DNA of 9,941 bases, taken from positions 1 to 9,941 of the forward strand of contig CALBWZ010000148.1 of NCBI GenBank assembly GCA_937893415.1, given 5' to 3'. The notes below the pieces were generated by a model. It made no database searches. It was given only the letters and a program-made list of their open reading frames with translations, and was not told where the DNA came from. Shown in pieces: positions 7,721-9,941 of this stretch. Numbering within the stretch: position 1 is the stretch's first letter; the number at the start of each line of letters is the position of its first letter. The position numbers were made by a program, and so were the translations under genes. The DNA is from an uncultured Comamonadaceae bacterium (GTDB taxonomy: Bacteria > Pseudomonadota > Gammaproteobacteria > Burkholderiales > Burkholderiaceae_C).

Positions 7721-7830
7721 AAATTTAAAGTACCGCGTGAAGCGTACATTGGTGGCAATGAAAGTAAGAACTGGCGCATGGTGTGGGCCATGTGTGTAAG
7801 TGATTTACGTTAGCGGTGTATACACGCCTT
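7721..7830 (-). other. Intergenic gap between the aminotransferase gene and hom
   Basis: This 110-base gap is the largest break between alaA and moaE and is where a hom promoter or leader would lie. I see a perfect 10-bp palindrome GTGTATACAC (7816-7825) and an inverted repeat CATGG/CCATG (7777-7781 and 7788-7792). No U-tailed terminator is visible. A TTGCCA on the minus strand is a fair -35, but no -10 stands at the right distance. I found no threonine-rich leader peptide of the kind used in enteric attenuation. Whether hom is read from its own promoter or from the aminotransferase gene cannot be settled from sequence. Confidence 0.3.
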
Positions 7831-9072
7831 CTAACCTGAGGCAACCGACGTGGGCTGACGAATACCCGCAAGAAATCGTGCAATTCGGCCAACAGCATCG
7901 CGCAAGTCATCCTCATGCGGCAAAAACACAACACGAAAGTGGTCCGGCGTAGGGTAGTTGAAGCCTGTGCCTTGCACCACCAACACCCGCTCTTGAGCCA
8001 GCAAGTCGTAAGCGAATTGCTGGTCATCGGTGATGTGGTACATGTCAAGATCGAGTTTGACGAACATGTACAACGCCGCTTTGGGTTTGACCACACTCAC
8101 ACCAGGTATGGCGCTAAATAGCTCGTAAGCCAAGTCTCGCTGTCGGCATAAGCGCCCTGTTGGTGCGACCAAATCGTTGATGCTTTGGTAGCCCCCAAGC
8201 GCTGTTTGTATGGCCAATTGGCCAGGCGTGTTGGCACACAAACGCATTGAGGTCAACATGTTAAGGCCTTCTATATAGTCGGCTGCGCCACGCTTGTCAC
8301 CAGACACCACCATCCACCCTGCACGGTAGCCACAGGAGCGGTAGTTTTTAGACAGTCCATTGAACGTTACAAAGAGTATGTCGTCTGCCAGCGACGCAAT
8401 TGAAGTGTGTGTATGGCCATCAAACAAGGTTTTGTCGTAGATTTCATCGGCAAAAACAACCAGGCCATGCTTGCGCGCCAACTCAATCACACCCAACAAC
8501 ACCTCGTTGCTGTACAAAGCCCCTGTCGGGTTGTTGGGGTTGATGATGACAATGCCGCGCGTGTTGTCGGTAATTTTGTTGGCCATATCGGCCAAATCTG
8601 GGGCCCACTGATTGGACTCATCACAGATGTAATGCACGGGTGTGCCACCAGACAGCGACACTGAAGCCGTCCACAACGGGTAGTCAGGTGCAGGCACCAA
8701 GATTTCGTCCCCCACGTTGAGCAAGGCATTCATACTGATGGTAATGAGCTCACTGGCACCGTTGCCCAAGTACACATCGTCAACGCTGACGTTGGCAATG
8801 CCTTTTTCTTGCGTGTAATGAACCACTGATTTACGCGGTGCGAACAAACCCTTGCTGTCTGTATATGCGGCAGCTTGCGCCAAATTACGAATCATGTCTT
8901 GCACAATTTCGTCGGGCGGCTCCAGGCCAAACACGGCTAAGTTGCCGATGTTCAGTTTGATAATTTTTTGACCGTCCTCCTCCATCGCTCGCGCTTTGTC
9001 CAACACGGGACCGCGAATGTCATAACAAACGTTGGCTAACTTTGAAGACTTTTGAATAGACTTAATAGGCAC
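7831..9072 (-). CDS. alaA: Alanine-type aminotransferase (AlaA-like, class I PLP-dependent)
   Basis: Fold-type I PLP aminotransferase closely resembling E. coli AlaA (YfbQ), which makes alanine from pyruvate and glutamate. Shared segments include KSSKLANVCYDIRGPVLDKA, the GNGASELI loop, VPAPDYPLWTA, CDES and SMRLCAN. Counting from the GTG start (413 residues), NPNNPTG is at 178-184, the PLP-pyridine aspartate D209 in ADEIYDK, and the Schiff-base lysine K242 in NGLSKNYR. The arginine of RVVFLP (380) should bind the substrate carboxylate. No ATG opens the frame. I chose GTG at 9072 because it leaves an N-terminus closest to the family; a TTG at 9081 would add three residues, and neither has a Shine-Dalgarno sequence. 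It precedes hom by 110 bases on the same strand. A role in the threonine/aspartate branch is suggested only by position. Confidence 0.93.
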   Translation of the reverse strand: MPIKSIQKSSKLANVCYDIRGPVLDKARAMEEDGQKIIKLNIGNLAVFGLEPPDEIVQDMIRNLAQAAAYTDSKGLFAPRKSVVHYTQEKGIANVSVDDVYLGNGASELITISMNALLNVGDEILVPAPDYPLWTASVSLSGGTPVHYICDESNQWAPDLADMANKITDNTRGIVIINPNNPTGALYSNEVLLGVIELARKHGLVVFADEIYDKTLFDGHTHTSIASLADDILFVTFNGLSKNYRSCGYRAGWMVVSGDKRGAADYIEGLNMLTSMRLCANTPGQLAIQTALGGYQSINDLVAPTGRLCRQRDLAYELFSAIPGVSVVKPKAALYMFVKLDLDMYHITDDQQFAYDLLAQERVLVVQGTGFNYPTPDHFRVVFLPHEDDLRDAVGRIARFLAGIRQPTSVASG

Positions 9073-9137
9073 GATGGACAACCAAGAAAAACAACAATAA
9101 ACCCTCGCGCTGCGTTGCGCACATGACTTGGACAGCC

Positions 9138-9164
9138 TTAAGCCACACTGCTAGTCTGGCTTAA
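9138..9164. repeat. 8-bp palindrome in the divergent intergenic region
   Basis: TTAAGCCA (9138-9145) and TGGCTTAA (9157-9164) are exact reverse complements around 11 bases. ACT and AGT within that spacer (9147-9149, 9153-9155) can pair further after one mismatch, leaving a three-base loop. It lies between the divergent alaA-like and Mth938-like genes, and its right arm ends where the -35 of the rightward promoter would fall. It could be an operator, or a leader hairpin in the leftward transcript. There is no adjacent T tract suggesting a terminator. Confidence 0.5.
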
Positions 9165-9186
9165 CGGAGACCTTGAGGGGGAAACA

Positions 9187-9192
9187 TATAAT
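9187..9192 (+). promoter_or_regulatory. Consensus -10 element of a likely rightward promoter
   Basis: A perfect TATAAT lies 67 bases before the chosen Mth938-like ATG. No good -35 hexamer stands 16-18 bases upstream; the best nearby, TTAACG at 9161-9166, is 20 bases away, so the promoter may be weak or activator-dependent. The TTAAGCCA palindrome overlaps the -35 position. A start near 9199 would leave a leader of about 60 bases with a short GGCC-TTTT-GGCC hairpin (9210-9221). Confidence 0.5.
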
Positions 9193-9258
9193 TTCACCAT
9201 ACTTTGCATGGCCTTTTGGCCGATCAGCTATCGACTTACCCCCTTTTTATACCAGCCC

Positions 9259-9648
9259 ATGAAATTAGAACCCGACCACCCCAGCTCGCAATCGATTCAA
9301 TCGGCTCAAACTGACTGGATACAAGTCGCCGGGGAGCGCATTGCGCACAGCGTCATATTGGGCTCTCACGGGGAGCGTGAACCCTGGCAATGCGAGACCA
9401 CCCAAGCGCTGAGTGAGGCCCATTTTGAACAGATTTGCGCGTTCAAGCCTGAGTTGGTTATTTTTGGCAGCGGTGCAAAACAGCAGTTTGTTCATCCAAG
9501 GCTTTACCAATCGCTTATCGCAGCGGGCATTGGCATAGAAACAATGGACACGTTGGCAGCTTGTCGCACCTACAACGTGTTGGCCAGCGAGGACAGACAT
9601 GTCATTGCAGCCCTAATCATCTTGCCTGAGCCAGTCGTACACATGTAA
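9259..9648 (+). CDS. Mth938-like (DUF498/DUF598) domain protein
   Basis: A 129-residue protein of the Mth938/Xcc1710 family, related to human NDUFAF3, a mitochondrial complex I assembly factor. The bacterial role is not established. The conserved core runs from ELVIFGSG (65-72) through IGIETMDTLAACRTYNVLASEDR (91-113) to VIAALIIL (115-122). The glycine-rich segment and the M-D-T-x-A-A-C-R-T-Y-N motif are characteristic. No signal peptide or membrane segment is evident. I chose the second in-frame ATG (MKLEPDHP) because family members begin with a short M-K-L peptide. An ATG at 9208 would add 17 residues not typical of the family and would leave a leader of only about nine bases from the predicted promoter. 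Neither start has a clear ribosome binding site. It is divergent from the aminotransferase gene and 92 bases before msrB. Confidence 0.88.
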   Translation: MKLEPDHPSSQSIQSAQTDWIQVAGERIAHSVILGSHGEREPWQCETTQALSEAHFEQICAFKPELVIFGSGAKQQFVHPRLYQSLIAAGIGIETMDTLAACRTYNVLASEDRHVIAALIILPEPVVHM

Positions 9649-9726
9649 CAGGTGATGCGCAAGAAGCAATGTGAAATTTTGACGGGCTACACACAGCCAA
9701 GCTCAACCAGCAACACCTGAACCAAC

Positions 9727-9731
9727 AAAGG
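9727..9731 (+). promoter_or_regulatory. Ribosome binding site of msrB
   Basis: AAAGG ends nine bases before the ATG at 9741. It is a modest but correctly spaced Shine-Dalgarno sequence and supports that start. The remaining intergenic sequence (9649-9740) shows no convincing promoter or terminator, so msrB may be transcribed together with the preceding gene. Confidence 0.5.
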
Positions 9732-9740
9732 CCACCCACC

Positions 9741-9941
9741 ATGAACAACACCCTAACTTGGCCCAGCGTCATTGACCTTGCCGATAATCCCGTGCCACCC
9801 GCATCCGACAAAGTTTCGAAAACACCACAAGAATGGCGACAACAGCTCAGCGCAGAGCAGTTTTACGTTACCCGCGAACACGGCACAGAACGCGCGTTTA
9901 GCAACAACATGTGCAGCGCGTTTGAACCGGGTCGCTACGCG
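9741..9941 (+). CDS. msrB: Peptide-methionine (R)-S-oxide reductase MsrB, 5' part
   Basis: The 67 codons to the right edge are open. After about 28 N-terminal residues the sequence KTPQEWRQQLSAEQFYVTRE-HGTE-RAF matches the start of the MsrB domain (E. coli: LSEMQFYVTQNHGTEPPF). It then continues into a short cysteine-containing stretch ending F-E-P-G-R-Y-A, where family members go on to the first zinc-binding C-x-x-C. MsrB reduces methionine-R-sulfoxide residues in proteins, with thioredoxin as reductant. The zinc cysteines and the catalytic cysteine lie beyond the window, so type and completeness cannot be checked. The N-terminus is about 20 residues longer than in E. coli, polar, and does not look like a signal peptide. 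It shares a strand with the Mth938-like gene; a link through oxidative damage repair is speculative. Confidence 0.85.
   Translation, partial: MNNTLTWPSVIDLADNPVPPASDKVSKTPQEWRQQLSAEQFYVTREHGTERAFSNNMCSAFEPGRYA

Noticed and set aside
7816..7825. GTGTATACAC palindrome after the aminotransferase stop, considered as a terminator or operator
   Set aside because: There is no U tract, the hairpin would be short and AT-rich, and short palindromes of this size arise by chance in a window of this length.
7725..8096. Minus-strand frame of 123 codons overlapping the aminotransferase end and the gap before hom
   Set aside because: It is out of frame within the aminotransferase coding region, and its Cys- and Ser-rich translation is not protein-like. 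It is not a leader peptide for hom because it lacks threonine or isoleucine codon runs.
9107..9120. GCGC-TGCGTT-GCGC inverted repeat near the T-rich leader of the aminotransferase gene, considered as an attenuator
   Set aside because: The stem is only four base pairs and the T-rich stretch is interrupted and distant, so the support is too weak for a feature.
9208..9258. Upstream ATG extending the Mth938-like protein by 17 residues
   Set aside because: The extension has aromatic and Pro residues not seen at the family N-terminus and would leave almost no leader after the predicted promoter. The downstream ATG gives the standard family start.
9649..9740. Inverted CAGGTG/CACCTG pair flanking the gap before msrB
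   Set aside because: The six-base arms are about 60 bases apart, with no promoter or terminator context; likely chance.

Overview
The window reads as an ordinary chromosomal housekeeping region of a betaproteobacterium, most likely Burkholderiales and perhaps Comamonadaceae-like. This rests on protein character (the AlaA-type aminotransferase with an N-I-G-N-L-A-V-F-G segment, the long threonine synthase, a Hom with a C-terminal ACT domain) and on my recollection of the gene order alaA-hom-thrC-moeA-moaD-moaE-clpB in that order of bacteria. The family placement is inference. No mobile element, CRISPR array, tRNA, rRNA, phage gene or defence system is visible.

Minus strand, in transcription order from about 9.08 kb down to the left edge: an alanine-type aminotransferase (alaA-like), homoserine dehydrogenase (hom), threonine synthase (thrC), molybdopterin molybdenumtransferase (moeA), the small and large subunits of molybdopterin synthase (moaD, moaE), the disaggregase ClpB, and the first ten codons of a possible further gene. 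hom and thrC overlap by one base (TAATG). The following genes through moaE are separated by only 11, 25 and 19 bases, so hom to moaE looks like one transcription unit joining two steps of threonine synthesis to molybdenum cofactor synthesis. clpB is set apart by a 114-base gap holding a well-formed promoter in which a heat-shock (sigma-32) element and a housekeeping (sigma-70) element share one -35 region.

Plus strand, on the right: a divergent promoter region with a strong palindrome next to a perfect TATAAT, then a small Mth938-like (DUF498, NDUFAF3-related) protein and the 5' part of msrB (methionine-R-sulfoxide reductase), which runs off the window.

All complete genes are intact, without visible frameshifts or missing catalytic residues. 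The observations worth a second look are small regulatory structures: the dual clpB promoter, a terminator-like hairpin with a U-rich tract inside the moaD-moaE junction, a 13-base repeat shared by the moaE end and an intergenic hairpin, the palindrome in the divergent region, and a hairpin starting in the clpB stop codon. I found no evidence of an undescribed system.
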